A stretch of 64,000 nucleotides of DNA, taken from positions 1-64,000 of the forward strand of contig JANTQF010000060.1 in assembly GCA_032988165.1 (NCBI GenBank). Direction: 5' to 3'. This document shows positions 12,092 to 24,107 of this stretch, in pieces. The position numbers and the translations under genes are program-made. The notes beneath the pieces are model-generated. The model made no database searches. It was not told where the DNA came from and was given only the letters and a program-made list of their open reading frames with translations. This stretch comes from Emmonsiellopsis sp. PD_33 (Eukaryota; Ascomycota; Eurotiomycetes; Onygenales; Ajellomycetaceae). The stretch's first letter is position 1. Each line of letters begins with the position of its first letter.

Positions 12092-13893
12092 CTACTTCTT
12101 CATCTCACCCTCCAACAAATCAAGCTCATCAAGCAACTGAACAGTCTCGCCCGGGCTTGAGATCCAGGCTGTGGTGCATGCAAGACGGGCCTATTATTCA
12201 ATTCGGTCAGCGGCATGTTCCCCTTCGCGCTGGGAATGAAAGAACACGGAAAGACAGAAATACCTTAAAGTCATTAGATCCCGCAGAAAGAAACTGGTCG
12301 CCGACGTGGAGAGTTTTGGATCGCGCGATACCGCCAAAGTATCGTTGGCAGGCGAGTACACCCCAGGATTTATCGCCAATATCCACGAAGACGTCGTTTC
12401 CGCCTGGATACAGCTTTCAGTATGGACAAGTAACGGACTGTGAATGTTGATAGTAGTGATGAAATAATTTACTCACCATTGAAAGCGCAAAATGGCAGGC
12501 GACGCCCAACCGCCGACATCTCAACGGTCTGCTGGGCGACCAAAACTGTCTCCTCAAGCTGCTCCCGCTGCATACGTTTGCCGTCGAGCGGATAAATACC
12601 GACAGCCCGCGGTTTGCGCAGGATAGCAGCTGGCAGGTTCAAGTTGGTCATGCAGTCGCGGAGTGCAGCCTCGGCAACATCAAGAAGCTCCGTAATATCA
12701 CCTTCTTCCCATAGTCTCATCTCATCGAGGAGCCATTCGCTCCGTTCGACTGAAGAAAGCAGACATGGCGAATTGGCATCGAATTTGAATAGAAAGTTAC
12801 TCTCACCGCCCATGACGATGAGATTGTTTTTCTGCTCCACAGTCAGATCGCCAGAGTTCTTCACACGGTCGAGTAAACCGTGGAGTCGTTCGTAGTACTT
12901 GGCCGCCTCGGTATAGCCTGCGGCAGTGACTATGCCTATTTTCTTGCCCTGGCGCAAGAGCCGGATTAGTCTTGGGATGATGGGGTTGTCTACTGTCAGG
13001 GATGCGCCGTCGTCGTAGAGAGTGACGTCACCGTCAAAGGTGATCAGCTCAACCTCCCCACCATTGATGAGGCCCATTAGTTGGGAGGTGTTCAAGATGA
13101 TGCGGATGTCATTGAATGAAGGCGGGACGAATCGTCGTCTGCTGATGAAGCGTCTTTTATCTTGGTACCTGAAAGCTTCTACTAGTAAAAGGGGTGTGAA
13201 GAAATTGCCAATGCTAGGGACAAGGAGTTTTAGTTTTGAGCGGCCGCTTGTTGCGTTTTTCTGGTGCCTTACTGGAGAATGAATAAGCAAATCTAAGGCT
13301 AAAAGGTTTGCGAGAGAGATCTTACTATGATCATTAATGAGGTTTTCAACATCGTGCATGATGTCGACATAGCGATCGTGAGTTTTGGAGGCGAGAAGGG
13401 CAAGACTGGGGCTATTCTCTGTGTAGTGTGCGGTCGGCTGCGAATGGAGGACAAACGGTACAGCAAGTAGCCCCTGTAGCTGTTAGCATGAGTGTAACGG
13501 ATAGACATGATACAGCGGGAATCGTTTCTCGTCGAGGCTCTCTCTTCGATGCAGCAACGATATTCGATTCAAAAACACGCCGTACCTTTATCCATTCGAT
13601 CTATTTGCCTCTAGAGTTAGTGGTTATCTCGTTTGATGGACGGAACGATATGGATGTAAGCTGCCAATGCGGAGACTCACCAACTGGTCCCTGCGGTGAG
13701 ACTGTCATTGAAAATAGTCGAAATTAGTCTTGGAAGCCTGATGGATGCAGCTCCCCCCAAAGTAGGAGATATAATACACAATTCAAAACGCACCTTGAGC
13801 GCATCTATTCTCTTAAAGTTAGCCATATCCTCGAGCATATGAAGAAGTATCAAGGGAATAAATCTCACATTCAACCCGGTAGCGAGTCGTCAT
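12092..13893 (-). CDS. isn1: IMP-specific 5'-nucleotidase ISN1
   Basis: Eight exons, 13869-13893, 13794-13804, 13681-13701, 13586-13600, 13326-13473, 12477-13271, 12264-12403 and 12092-12190, give 417 aa, typical for ISN1. The enzyme dephosphorylates IMP to inosine in the cytosol as part of purine salvage and nucleotide balance. The HAD-type loop ITFDGDVTLYDDG carries the catalytic aspartates. Other family blocks are MTTRYRVEYALK, KLKLLVPSIG, GIVTAAGY, the MGGESNFLF segment and the C-terminal HVGDQFLSAGSND. The first four exons are tiny (25, 11, 21 and 15 nt); I placed them by matching the conserved N-terminus and by consistent splice phases, so they are less certain than the rest. Confidence 0.9.
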
Positions 13894-15933
13894 CCTGGCA
13901 GCTTATAAGCACCAGGAGTAGGGCGAACAATGGAGCACAGAACAACGGCGAGCAGCAGCCCTACTTTATACGGAGCCAAATTGCATCAAAGATCAAATTG
14001 ATCTTGTGATCTTAAATGTGGAATCTAGCGGTGACTGTAATACAGAACAACGCTGTGGCAACTGGAGCGGGAGACCAATAAGGCTGGGGGTTATGCACGG
14101 AATTGCAACAGTGCTATTTGACAACAAGCCACAGCTCTATGAGTATGCTGTTTGTATGCTTAGGAATGCTTAGTCCCCCGATGCTGTATTCCCTGGGTGG
14201 TTACAGGCGTAGAAAGCTAGGCGGAGAAGTGTTTATGTAAGCAAACACGCGATATCAAGAGTATTCTGGGATGATTCCAAGCACTGATCAGATATTAGAG
14301 CATGAAGAGCAGATAGTTGTCGTGGAGAAGCTGGAGTGAGGTTGAGGTTGATACAGAAGTCCAAGGCGATGACTGCCCCTTTTGGCGCCTGATGTGGCAA
14401 TTCCACCGGCGATCTCCGCTTATCCGCGGCGGCTGCCATCTCAGCCTCAACTTCATCTTCAACTTCAACTTCATCCAACCTCAGCGTCAACGTCCCTCCA
14501 GTCGAACTTGGAGGGATATACTGTTGCCCCAATGGATTCTTTGATGGAAATAAGACAGCGTTAATCTTCCCCCATGTTATCCTTATTACTCATGAACCTA
14601 CCCGCGGTTTTGACCTACTTTCTCTACTCAGGGGACTAGCGTTGATATTCAAAGAAATATGCTTCCAGGATAGGAATATATCGATAAACATCTAACAGGT
14701 CGATTTGGATAACAAAGAAGGTAGCCGGACGTATGAAGATACCTCCTGTCCTCAGAGGCCACTGAATATGGCAGCTTCGGTCCTAGAACCTATCAGTGGA
14801 ACGGACAAAGTTAACGAAACTGGCTGACACATAAGAAGATATATGAATTGGATATCCTCCAAGCTTGTCAGAGATTGCAGTCACAAGGTCTGCCAGTATC
14901 CAATACGTCCAATCCTACATACCGTGTGGGGACGGCTTTGTGGTCCCGCGTTTGCTTCATCGCAGAGTCATTTTATTACCCTCCAGGGCTTGGAATAGTC
15001 TTTGTTTCATCCGCCGGCCAGATATGCGCGCGCCAAGTTAATTGCAGGAAGGTTATTGGCTTGTACGAGAATACTTTTTTTCTCTTGATTGTTGCCACGC
15101 GAGGAAATAATGGAACGAAGAGAAAGGGAAAAGCCTCAGCCACTTTTGAACATTGTACTATCAACCACAGCCGATCGCTTCATACGATCCAGCCTCTCCC
15201 CAACGCCAAGCTGAACACCAAACCTTGTGACCAGGTTCCTCCGACAGTGATAGCTTGGGAGCACCAACGGCAGCTAGGGGCTGCTAATCGCGCCTTTGGG
15301 ACAGCCATTGATGAGCTACCCAAGTGGGATGATGAAGAAACACGGGGCGATCACTTCTCCCAGCAGGTCGAGTTCAGATGGCCAGAAGAAGTGGGAATTC
15401 AGCTCCAGCAACATGGCTAACAGGAACAAGGCCCCTGTCTACTAGAGGCTGACCTGAGACCAGGGTGAACATCAGATGTGCCACTGACGAGGGAATTTAG
15501 CGTCAAATGCCGAACGGAAAGCCATATAACTCACTGCGCGAAATGGGAGCATGCATTTTGAAAAGCCGAAAGTCAAGTGTTTCTACGTGAACCCTGCATA
15601 TCAACCCCACAACTTGCAAGATGGATGTGGTCTATTCCGTCGATTATCCTCTCTCCAAACACAACGCGTCATCAGTTTGTGCGTTCATTCCACCAAAAGC
15701 ATCTAGGCACTGTTCAAGTTGGCCAGAATGTCAGGCAGGGTATTGCTACCCACCATCATATTCTCGGTCGGTAGCACGAGTCATCTACATAATGCCATGG
15801 GAAGTGGGCGCGGAGGACTCTGCATTCAACCAGCCATTTAAGTTCCGGCCCAAGCACTGCACTGGCTAGGAAATGACCTCACAAATACACAGTGCTGCAT
15901 CAACCACTGCGGCTACAGCCACGCCACCCCGCC
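13894..15933. other. gene-poor intergenic region
   Basis: About 2 kb with no gene I can support. The longest frame, 14848-15420 on the plus strand, lacks an ATG near its beginning and shows no domain. A minus-strand frame at 14233-14532 also has no ATG start, and its acidic stretch comes from a TTC/TCA-rich repeat. The right end runs into the P450 relic, and the last 300 bases may contain further unrecognisable decay of the same gene. Confidence 0.45.
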
Positions 15934-16126
15934 TGCACGGGTCGACACATCGTGCACAACTCCCTCTTCACCGCCATCGCCCGCGTGCTGTGGAGGAGTG
16001 GATGGGTAGGTGAAGAAGAAAGAGGTGAATAACGTGGATTTTACTTCTAGGTTTGCAGCAGCGCCATTGGAGTTTGAGGCGGTGTTTGAGGCGCGGATGG
16101 AGAGGGCGAGGTATGTTATCGGGTGA
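15934..16126 (+). pseudogene. cytochrome P450 C-terminal relic
   Basis: Starting at 15934 one frame reads CTGRHIVHNSLFTAIARVLW, which matches the heme-cysteine region and following L-helix of fungal P450s (the Cys of CxGRHIA binds heme). After a frame change near 16005 another frame reads DFTSRFAAAPLEFEAVFEAR and further basic residues up to a stop near 16126, which looks like the usual P450 C-terminal strand. The part before the cysteine is no longer readable. So this is a frameshifted 3' fragment without the rest of the gene. The call rests on motif resemblance only, and a short chance match cannot be excluded. Confidence 0.5.
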
Positions 16127-16406
16127 GACTATGGGCGAGGAGAAGGGGGTTAATGTGCTGCTTCACGGAGATCGAGGAGGTGGAAAGTGTTAACTCGTGC
16201 TGAACGGAAGGATTCTGGGGATTTATTGACTTAGTCTGCAAGCCTGGAAGAGGCAGTTAGGGATGGAGCATGGAGCAATTGGGCAAAACCGAGTATGTAT
16301 GTGATCTCTTCCCAAACAGCACAATGGATGAGTAACTAACTGAATAAAAACAATATTTTTCCCCATCTCCTAATCCAACCTACCAATTAACTACATTCCA
16401 ATAGTT
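16127..16406. other. intergenic between P450 relic and MITE
   Basis: A short AT-rich spacer with no coding or RNA signal that I can see. Confidence 0.5.
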
Positions 16407-16409
16407 TAA

Positions 16410-16839
16410 GGGTATGTTCAGTGCCAAAGGTAAATTTACTGTTGAATGGTCATTTCTTGGCAAACTGCCTATTTAAGTTTAGCTTGACTGCATAACTGTA
16501 TAAAATTCTCCCTAATTTAGCTTAAAATACTATAAAATACCAGATTATGGTACCAGGTGGTATACACTAAATTAGTATGTATTTTACCCACTTAGTATAA
16601 AAGATGGAGAGACTAGAGCTTAACTAGGAAAGGCTGGGTGATTTTCTCAGGAGAGAACCCACTCTGAATGGTAAAAAATGTAGGAAAAAAATAACTACCC
16701 CCCCCCCATGGTTATTTTTTTTACCATTGAACAGTCAGCCCCACTTATTAGCCTTCATGTCTTGAGAATGTTTATAAAAATACTCTCCACCTGAAATGAC
16801 TGTTCAACAGTAAATTTACCTTTGGCACTGAACACGCCC
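16410..16839. mobile_element. Tourist/PIF-Harbinger-like MITE
   Basis: A 430-bp non-coding element bounded by terminal inverted repeats of about 47 bp, GGGTATGTTCAGTGCCAAAG... on the left and its near-perfect reverse complement on the right (ending GGCACTGAACACGCCC). Four mismatches between the arms are all transitions. The element is flanked by TAA at 16407-16409 and TAA at 16840-16842, the 3-bp duplication typical of PIF/Harbinger elements, and the GGG(C/T)RTGTTC end resembles Tourist-type MITEs. There is no transposase inside. The interior is AT-rich with an inner inverted segment around ATGGTAAAAAA / TTTTTTTTACCAT. Confidence 0.8.
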
Positions 16840-16842
16840 TAA

Positions 16843-17684
16843 TTCATCCCATCACATAGCCCTTCAACATACCAATCCACTCCACTAACTACCCCGCCCC
16901 CTCACCCTCCTCTCTTCTGCTCGCGCTCCCAATCTCTCCGACCCCGACTCGGGCTCCGACTCCGACAACGACAGCAACGATGACAAAGCCCCTCACCAGG
17001 TTACCAATCCCATCCCAACCCCCAAACCCCCTGACAAATCCAACCCAGCACCACAACACAAAGTAAACACAGAACAGAGCGGGATGGGACAGACCATTCA
17101 TACCCTACCATATCCAATTGCAAAACCAATCAAGTGCAGAAAGTCAGTGACATATGTAAGACAATTGATTTCAAATGGTTAGCTAATAGCTATAGTTTAA
17201 TTGGTAACTGTGTTGTATGTAGGTAGGTAGGTAGGTAGGGTAGGGTAGGGTAGGAGGCCGTGAGAATTTCCGGAGGTGGGTTAGTTCGGTTGTGTTTCTT
17301 TGTCAGTGTCAGCTGGGTGTACCGGGAGCTAGAGTAATGTACACACATACATATCCCATTCATGCATGCATAGGGAAAGGGGGAGGGGGAAGGAGGCAAA
17401 CGGATGGATGGATAGATGGGATAGTTATGCAATTGATATGCAGGTCGTTGCGAGGCGGATTGGTCTGCTCCCGGAAGATACACATGGTAGGGATGGGTAG
17501 ATAGACATATCGTCAGTATATGCTTTATCCATCATATATAACTACGCCATCTCCTCTGAGCCAGAAACACCTCCAAAGGGATAGTTAGCTACCCCACGAA
17601 ATATCAATCCCCATACATCCTACTTCCCAATACCGACCCCAACCCCACTCCCGAACCAAGTCCCAACCAACCAACCGACCAACC
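16843..17684. other. intergenic with microsatellite
   Basis: Upstream region of the alpha/beta hydrolase. It contains a GTAG/GGTAG repeat at about 17217-17253, a GATG/GGATAGATG run near 17400-17420 and a pyrimidine-rich leader just before the start codon. Open frames on the minus strand (16889-17101, 17190-17483) are low-complexity and not convincing. Confidence 0.55.
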
Positions 17685-18603
17685 ATGTCCGCCCAAACTC
17701 CCTCCCGCAAACCAACAATCCTCCTTACCCCAGGCTCCTGGCACGTCCCCGCCCACTTCGCGCCGCTAACCACCTCGCTCACCGCGCTCTCCTATCCAGT
17801 AGAAACCGTCTCCCTCCCCACCATCGGCGCGGAGACGCCGACGAAATCCCTCTCAGACGACGTCGCGGCCGTCCGCACCGCGCTCACCCGCCTCATCGAC
17901 GATGAGGGCAAGGATGTGGTGGTTGTCGCGCACTCGTATGGTGGGGTGGTGGTGGGGTGTGCGTGTGAGGGGTTTGCGAAGCGGGATAGGCGAGAAGGAG
18001 GGGCCGGGGTGGTGTTGATTGTATATATCTGTGCGGGATTAGGGAGGAAGGGGGTTTCGGTGTTTGACGCGTTTGAGCGGAAGTGGGCTGGGTATATGCG
18101 TATGGAGGTGGGTTCTGTCCTGTGTTTTTCTTCTCCTTTTTTTTCCCACCCACCATTCATTTTGTGGGAGGGTAGAGTGCTGTTTGTTGGCCGTTAGGAG
18201 TTTACTAACCCCTAACGAATAGAACGGGTACTCCTACCCTCCCAAAACGCCACGCCCACCGTATCCCTCCGCCCACACCCTGCTCTACCACGATCTGTCC
18301 CCGGACGACCAAGAAAAGTACACCGCACTTCTGCAGCACGGGACCATAGCCGCGTTCCTCGAACCCATCACCTACGAGCCATGGCATGATATCCCGAGTG
18401 CGTATATTTTCACAACCAAGGACGAGTCGCTGCCGGTGGCGATGCAGGAGGCGATGGTGAAGGGGGCGGAGGAGGATGGGGATGCGAAGGTGGTGTTTCA
18501 GAAGGCGTATTTGGATAGTTCGCATTCGCCTTTTTTGAGCAGGCCGGCGGAGACGGCGGGCGTGATTGATGGGTTTGTGAATGGAGTGGAGGCGGGGATT
18601 TGA
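17685..18603 (+). CDS. alpha/beta hydrolase family protein
   Basis: Two exons, 17685-18107 and 18223-18603, give 267 aa. The protein is a small single-domain alpha/beta hydrolase of the esterase type common beside fungal metabolic genes. The nucleophile elbow VVVVAHSYGGVV places Ser84; Asp208 (TTKDESLP) and His242 (SSHSPFLS) complete a plausible triad. There is no signal peptide, so a cytosolic enzyme is likely. The ATG at 17685 follows a C/A-rich leader and is the first in frame. Each exon begins C-rich and ends G-rich. The substrate cannot be deduced. Its neighbour MED17 is on the opposite strand with the two 3' ends facing each other. Confidence 0.8.
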
Positions 18604-18681
18604 AAATTGTATGGTTGGGATAGTGCATTGAGCGTGACTCATTGGGTGTGTATGTATTCAGAGATAGGATACGTGGTAAAG

Positions 18682-20839
18682 CTAAGCGTCCTCCTTGCTT
18701 ATAAGCAGGATAACATCCTTCAACGTCCTTTCGCCGTCCTTCATGATTGTGTCTCCCGTATCAGCACACCAGGAGTGAGCGATGACACCTTCCAAAGCGT
18801 TCTTTCCCTCTGCACCAGTTAAATTATCTAGCGTCTCATCATCAGCATCGATCCCAGGATCCCCCTGCCAGTGGCTCCGGACAGATAGCCTCGTTGGTTG
18901 GATATTTAGAGAAATTTTCTTGGCGCGATGGTTGCGTGGAGAGAAGGCAGATAACTCGCCGTTTTCGGGGAACGCGGGGAGCCAGATCATCGCACGGTTT
19001 GGAGAGGGTGGTGGGGGTGAATTAAAACCGTCGTCGTCTTGGTTCAAGGCACCAGCAAGTCCATTTAAGGATGTGGGTGGCGACTCTTCTAGATTCCCGG
19101 CAAGAGATGGGATGAGATAGACCAGGTCAATGGTGAAGAGGTATAGAATGAGTTGTTGGAGATCGTCGCGGAGCCCAAATCGTGACGAACTGGATTGGAC
19201 CTGGGGCCCGGAGGAAATGTTGGTGGAGATTTGGAACTCAGTGCCGAAGGAGTTTGGGCTGATGTTGGTTCTGACTTTTATTTTGAAGCTAGAGGTGGGT
19301 GAGAGGAATGTACCGGTTACGATCGATTCGAGTGGGGAGAGAAGGTTCCCCACTAGTCGCTCAGCTAAGGGGGGAATTTCTGGGTCGCTTGGGGTGGTAC
19401 TAGGTAGATTTACAGATACCAGGGGCGAGACGTGATATTTCGGCTTCAATCCAGCACTCTGTAAAGTCTTTGTTAGAGTCTCAAGGAAAGATTGAAGCCA
19501 TTGTAGCTCTGCCTTGTGTTGAAGATAACACAGGGTTGGCTGAAGCAGGGAGTATTCAGGGTTCGCGCGTCGCTTTGCTGTGACTGGAGGCGGAATTTCA
19601 GTTCTCCGGCGTAATTTCTGGCGGTGTGCATGGGAGAGTAGTATCCGGAGCGATTGTGCCACGCTCTCTGCAAGTGCATCTTCCGAATGTTTCTGGTCAT
19701 CAGGAGTGGCTGCCTCTTGTTCCACCGTGTCTATTAGTACATGCTGGTTATCGCTGGCCTGAAACTGGATCAAGTTCTGTTTAGTTTCGATCTCGTGGTG
19801 CAGTAAAGCTCGAGCTTCACGATTGATTTCGTGGAACAATTCCTCCTCATATAAACTATCCCGTGCAAGGCGGATTCGGCTTTCAATCGGATCCCCAGGA
19901 CTCGTCTGTAGACGAATCAATTTTGAGGCCCCGACTATTTGACTATCCTGCTGCACCCGCACGCGAAGAGAGCGGGGGGTGGATGTCCGTACTCCGCGGT
20001 CGAGGATGGGGTTTCCGCCCTCTCCTCGCCTCAGCGCTCCCAAACCACGGTCCCGGAATGTAGGAGAGGCTAGCGAACTTAGTTAGACTCGTAGTCAAAA
20101 GTAGGGAAATATAAATAAATCTCACCTTCCATGAAGCCAAACTGCACCCCCAAAGTCTGCCTTTCCCGCGGAAGCCTGCAGATTTTCCAGCCCTTCTCCT
20201 TGATATCCAAAACGTCGGCCCAGTACTTGGTTTCCGCCGCAACCTCCTCTTCCAGCCTGGACGCGGACTGCAATAATTTATTGGCGGCAGCGCCGAAGTT
20301 TTCCAATTTCCAGCCGCGTGATACGTCATCGATTTCTTTCTTTGCGGTTTCGGTCTGCTCGGGCGTCTTGACGATATCGACGCCTAACGAGCCCAGGGGG
20401 GCTCGTTGTTTGACATATGGGGACATGGAAAGCTCCGCTTGACGGGGGGTGTGTTTTGACAGGAGCAGGGAGATGAAATCGAGGGCATAGTTGGCTTCGT
20501 TGTGTGCTTGGCTGTAGAGGTATCGGGGTCAGCTTAGGAAAGCTATACTGGCGGGGAGGGAGCTGCGAACATAGCAAAATCGACAATTTCGCCACGGCTC
20601 TTATACAGCTGTTCTAGCCTGTTGGCTGGTTTGGCGTCCTGGGCTTCAGCTTCGTCCGTTTCGTCAGCGTCCCGCCCTGCAGCCCGGCGCGCATCGATCT
20701 CCTCCTGGAGACTCTGTTCTGATACATTCCGGAACGAGCCACGCTGGGCATTGATCTGGGCAATTCGAATGGGCAGGGCGTCCGGCTCAGCTGACTTTTG
20801 GCCGTGAGGGCGGAGAGGAAGGGTGAAGGAGTCGGACAT
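18682..20839 (-). CDS. med17: Mediator complex subunit 17 (Srb4)
   Basis: Three exons, 20571-20839, 20126-20511 and 18682-20069, give 680 aa, the usual fungal length. Med17 is a core scaffold of the Mediator head module that links activators to RNA polymerase II. The N-terminus MSDSFTLPLRP followed by IAQINAQRGSFRNVSE is characteristic. Further conserved blocks are ALDFISLLLSKHTPRQAE, SRGWKLENFGAA, KGWKICRLPRE with LGVQFGFMEA, and FRDRGLGALRR after the second intron. The first intron uses an unusual GTTCGC donor, chosen because it preserves frame and the conserved EIVDFAIQAHNEANYALDF joint; this is the least certain junction. It is divergent from pfkA across 759 bp. Confidence 0.92.
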
Positions 20840-21598
20840 AGTGCGAAGCTTGTATGCGCTGCTGGTAAGCTCGTAGGTATAAAGTGTCAGCTGTTGTTGG
20901 GTCGATGTTTCTGTTATATTGACATGACGGTGCTGTGCTGCGGCGCGGAGAGTAATATAGGGGCAATGGAGGGTAGGAACTGAGCAAGGAGACAGAAATG
21001 CGGCGACAATTGATGGTTGTAGAGGGAGTGTTGTCGTGTTTTTTGTTTCGATGTTGGATGCGCTTTCTGGCGGATGGAGGTCACGTGCTGAATATCGGAT
21101 CAGAGATTCGCCGAGCGCCGTGGTTAGTCAGCAGCTCACGCACGGACCAGGGGCTAGACCGTTTTAGGGCGAAACTATACTAGCCGGATCCAGCCTAGCG
21201 CCGTCCCCCAGCTCACCGAAAGCGGCTCTTCTCGCTAGCGGCTTGGCACTGCTCGTTATGACGCCGTGTTTTCTTGGCGCCAAAAACATCGACTGCCCCT
21301 CCTCATCTCGAGAGAGAGAGAGAGAGAGAGAGAGAAAACATTCCGTGTGCTTGTTGACCAGCCTGTCCCGCCAATTGCCTCGTTGTCTGTCTGCTCTCTG
21401 CGATTTTTGGTCTACTGTTGCCGCAAGTCCGCATACATTGCCACATTCCTCCTTGTTTCCTTGTTTCGTCTATTGCATCACCGGCGCGGTCTGGTCCCGC
21501 CTCAACCCGTCTGGCGAGCGGTGAACCCCCAACAGCTGCCAACTGCAATACACAACGCCCATTACGCCCAGTAACTGCTGTGAGAAACCGCTGGCAAC
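20840..21598. other. divergent promoter region of med17 and pfkA
   Basis: Shared upstream region. It contains a CACGTG site at 21082-21087 and a pure GA microsatellite at about 21310-21335, which lies in the likely 5' leader or core promoter of pfkA. The two overlapping plus-strand frames at 21243-21574 are created by this repeat and by leader sequence and show no protein family. Confidence 0.6.
21310..21335. repeat. (GA)n microsatellite
   Basis: An uninterrupted AG dinucleotide run of about 26 nt, 265 bp before the pfkA start codon. GA/CT tracts are common in fungal leaders and promoters of strongly expressed glycolytic genes; a role here is inference. Confidence 0.85.
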
Positions 21599-24107
21599 AT
21601 GGCTACACAATCAACCGTCCCCGTGCCGTCCTCCAAACGCCGCCGCATCGCTGTCCTCACCAGCGGTGGCGATGCCCCAGGCATGAACGGCGTGGTCCGC
21701 GCCGTCATCCGCATGTCAATCCATTGCGGCTGCGAGGCCTACGCTGTCCATGAGGGCTACGAGGGACTGGTACAAGGCGGGGAGCTTATCAAGCGGATGC
21801 ATTGGGAGGATGTGCGTGGCTGGCTTTCACGCGGAGGCACCCTGATCGGATCTGCCCGGTGCATGAGCTTCCTGACCCGTGAGGGCCGTCTCAAGTCTGC
21901 TAAGAATCTGGTTGTGCGGGGCATCGATGCTATTGTTGTTTGTGGTGGTGATGGCAGTTTGACCGGGGCTGATATTTTCCGCGCGGAATGGCCTGGTCTG
22001 CTAGATGAATTGGTGGCCAAGGAGGAGTTGACCGTCGACCAGGTGGCCCCCTACAGGTGCTTGAATATCGTTGGCGTGGTTGGCTCTATTGATAATGATA
22101 TGTCGACGACTGACGCCACCGTGGGCTGCTACTCCTCGTTGCACCGGATTTGTGAGGCTGTGGACGAGGTCTTCGATACCGCGGCCTCCCACCAACGTGG
22201 GTTCGTGATTGAGGTTATGGGCCGCCACTGTGGATGGCTGGCTTTGATGTCTGCAATCAGTACGGGAGCCGATTGGTTGTTTATTCCGGAGATGCCGCCT
22301 CGTGATGGTTGGGAGGATGACATGTGTGATATTATCACCCAGGTATGTCCACTAATACCTCAAATTGTTGTCCACTGTTAACCCATTGTCTATAGAACCG
22401 GCAACGAGGCAAACGCCGAACCATCGTCATCGTGGCCGAGGGCGCGCAGGACAGACACCTGAACAAGATATCATCGGAATCGGTCAAGGACATTTTGAGC
22501 AACAGACTGAAATTGGACACCCGTGTCACTGTGCTGGGGCATACACAACGAGGAGGAGCTGCATGTGCTTATGATAGGTGGCTGGCGACTCTCCAGGGAA
22601 CTGAGGCCGTCAGGGCCGTGTTGGACTCCAAGCCTGGCACTCCCTCGCCTGTTATTACTATCCGGGAGAACAAGATCGAGAGGTCGTCTCTTGTGGAAGC
22701 TGTCCGTGTCACCAAAAGTGTCACGAAAGCGATCAAAGAGAAGGACTTTGCGACGGCCATTGGTATGCGAGACGCAGAATTCAAGGACTACCATCGAGCA
22801 TACATCAACACTACTACTCCTCACCATCCAAAGCTGCAGTTGCCTGAAAATAAGGTAAGCCATACCGACGGCAGATATACATACCCGTGCCATTTGCTAA
22901 CGTTATTTAGCGCCTCCGGATTGCGATTATACATGTTGGTGCTCCCGCGGGCGGGATGAACCCGGCGACCAGAGCTGCCGTAGCCTACTGCCTTGCACGT
23001 GGGCACACCCCAATCGCCATCTACAACGGGTTCCCAGGGCTGTGCAGACACCATGCAGACAAACCAGTAGGCTCTGTCCGGGAAGTAAAGTGGCTCGAGT
23101 CCGACTCGTGGGTAAACGAAGGTGGATCAGAAATCGGAACCAACCGTGGCCTTCCATCAGAAGATATGGCCAAGACAGCTGAGTGCTTCGAGCTCTACAA
23201 ATTCGACGGACTCTTCGTCATTGGTGGCTTTGAGGCATTTACGGCTGTCAGCCAGCTGCGACAAGCGCGCGAGCAGTACCCGGTTTTCAAAATCCCACTC
23301 GTCATACTCCCGGCCACAATCTCCAACAATGTTCCGGGAACAGAATATTCACTTGGCAGTGACACCTGTCTAAACACACTGATAACTTTCTGTGACGTCA
23401 TTCGGCAGTCAGCATCCTCATCCCGTCGCCGCGTGTTTGTGATCGAGACACAGGGCGGACGATCTGGATACATCGCAACCATGGCGGGCCTAGCCGTAGG
23501 GGCATACGCCGTCTACATTCCTGAAGAAGGAATTGACATCAAAACGCTAGCGCGCGACATCGAATATCTCCGACACAACTTTGCGACCGACCGTGGCGCG
23601 AGCCATGCAGGAAAGATCATCCTGCGTAACGAGCGCGCATCCGGCACGTACACGACCCAGGTGATCGCCGATATGATCAAAGAAGAAGCCAAGGGCCGCT
23701 TCGAATCACGGGCTGCAGTCCCCGGCCACTTCCAACAAGGGGGCAAGCCATCGCCCATGGACCGGGTCCGCGCGCTGCGCATGGCAATCAAATGCATCCA
23801 GCACATGGAGACATTCACCGACTCCACGCCTGACGAGGTGGCGCACGACCCAATGTCCAGCGTGGTGATTGGCATCAAGGGCAGCGAGGTGGTGTTTGGG
23901 CCGATGTCTGGCAAGGACGGGCTGGAGGAGACGGACACAGACTGGGCGCACCGCCGGCCGAAGAACGAGTTCTGGATGCAATTGAAGAGCCTTGTGGACA
24001 CGCTAAGCGGGCGGCCGGGGGAGGACCACGAAGGGGTGCTGCGGATGTCTGAGGAGGAGGGGTGGGGGGCGTATGCGCCGCTGGACGAGAGTCATTTTGT
24101 GGAGTGA
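21599..24107 (+). CDS. pfkA: ATP-dependent 6-phosphofructokinase
   Basis: Three exons, 21599-22342, 22396-22854 and 22911-24107, give 799 aa. This is the eukaryotic double-length enzyme that converts fructose 6-phosphate and ATP to the 1,6-bisphosphate, the committed step of glycolysis, in the cytosol. The N-terminal half is catalytic: TSGGDAPGMNG, VCGGDGSLTGAD, GSIDNDM, and MGRHCGWLAL. The C-terminal half begins after the second intron (RLRIAIIHVGAPAGGMNP) and keeps the fold with changed residues (VIGGFEAFTA, ATISNNVPGTE, ETQGGRSGYIA), as expected for the allosteric half. The start codon follows a C/A-rich leader. Codon use is strongly biased to C-ending codons, fitting high expression. Confidence 0.97.

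Noticed and set aside
14848..15420. 190-codon open frame on the plus strand in the gene-poor gap
   Set aside because: It begins at a TTG rather than an ATG, shows no known domain, has uneven codon use and no splice partner that would extend it.
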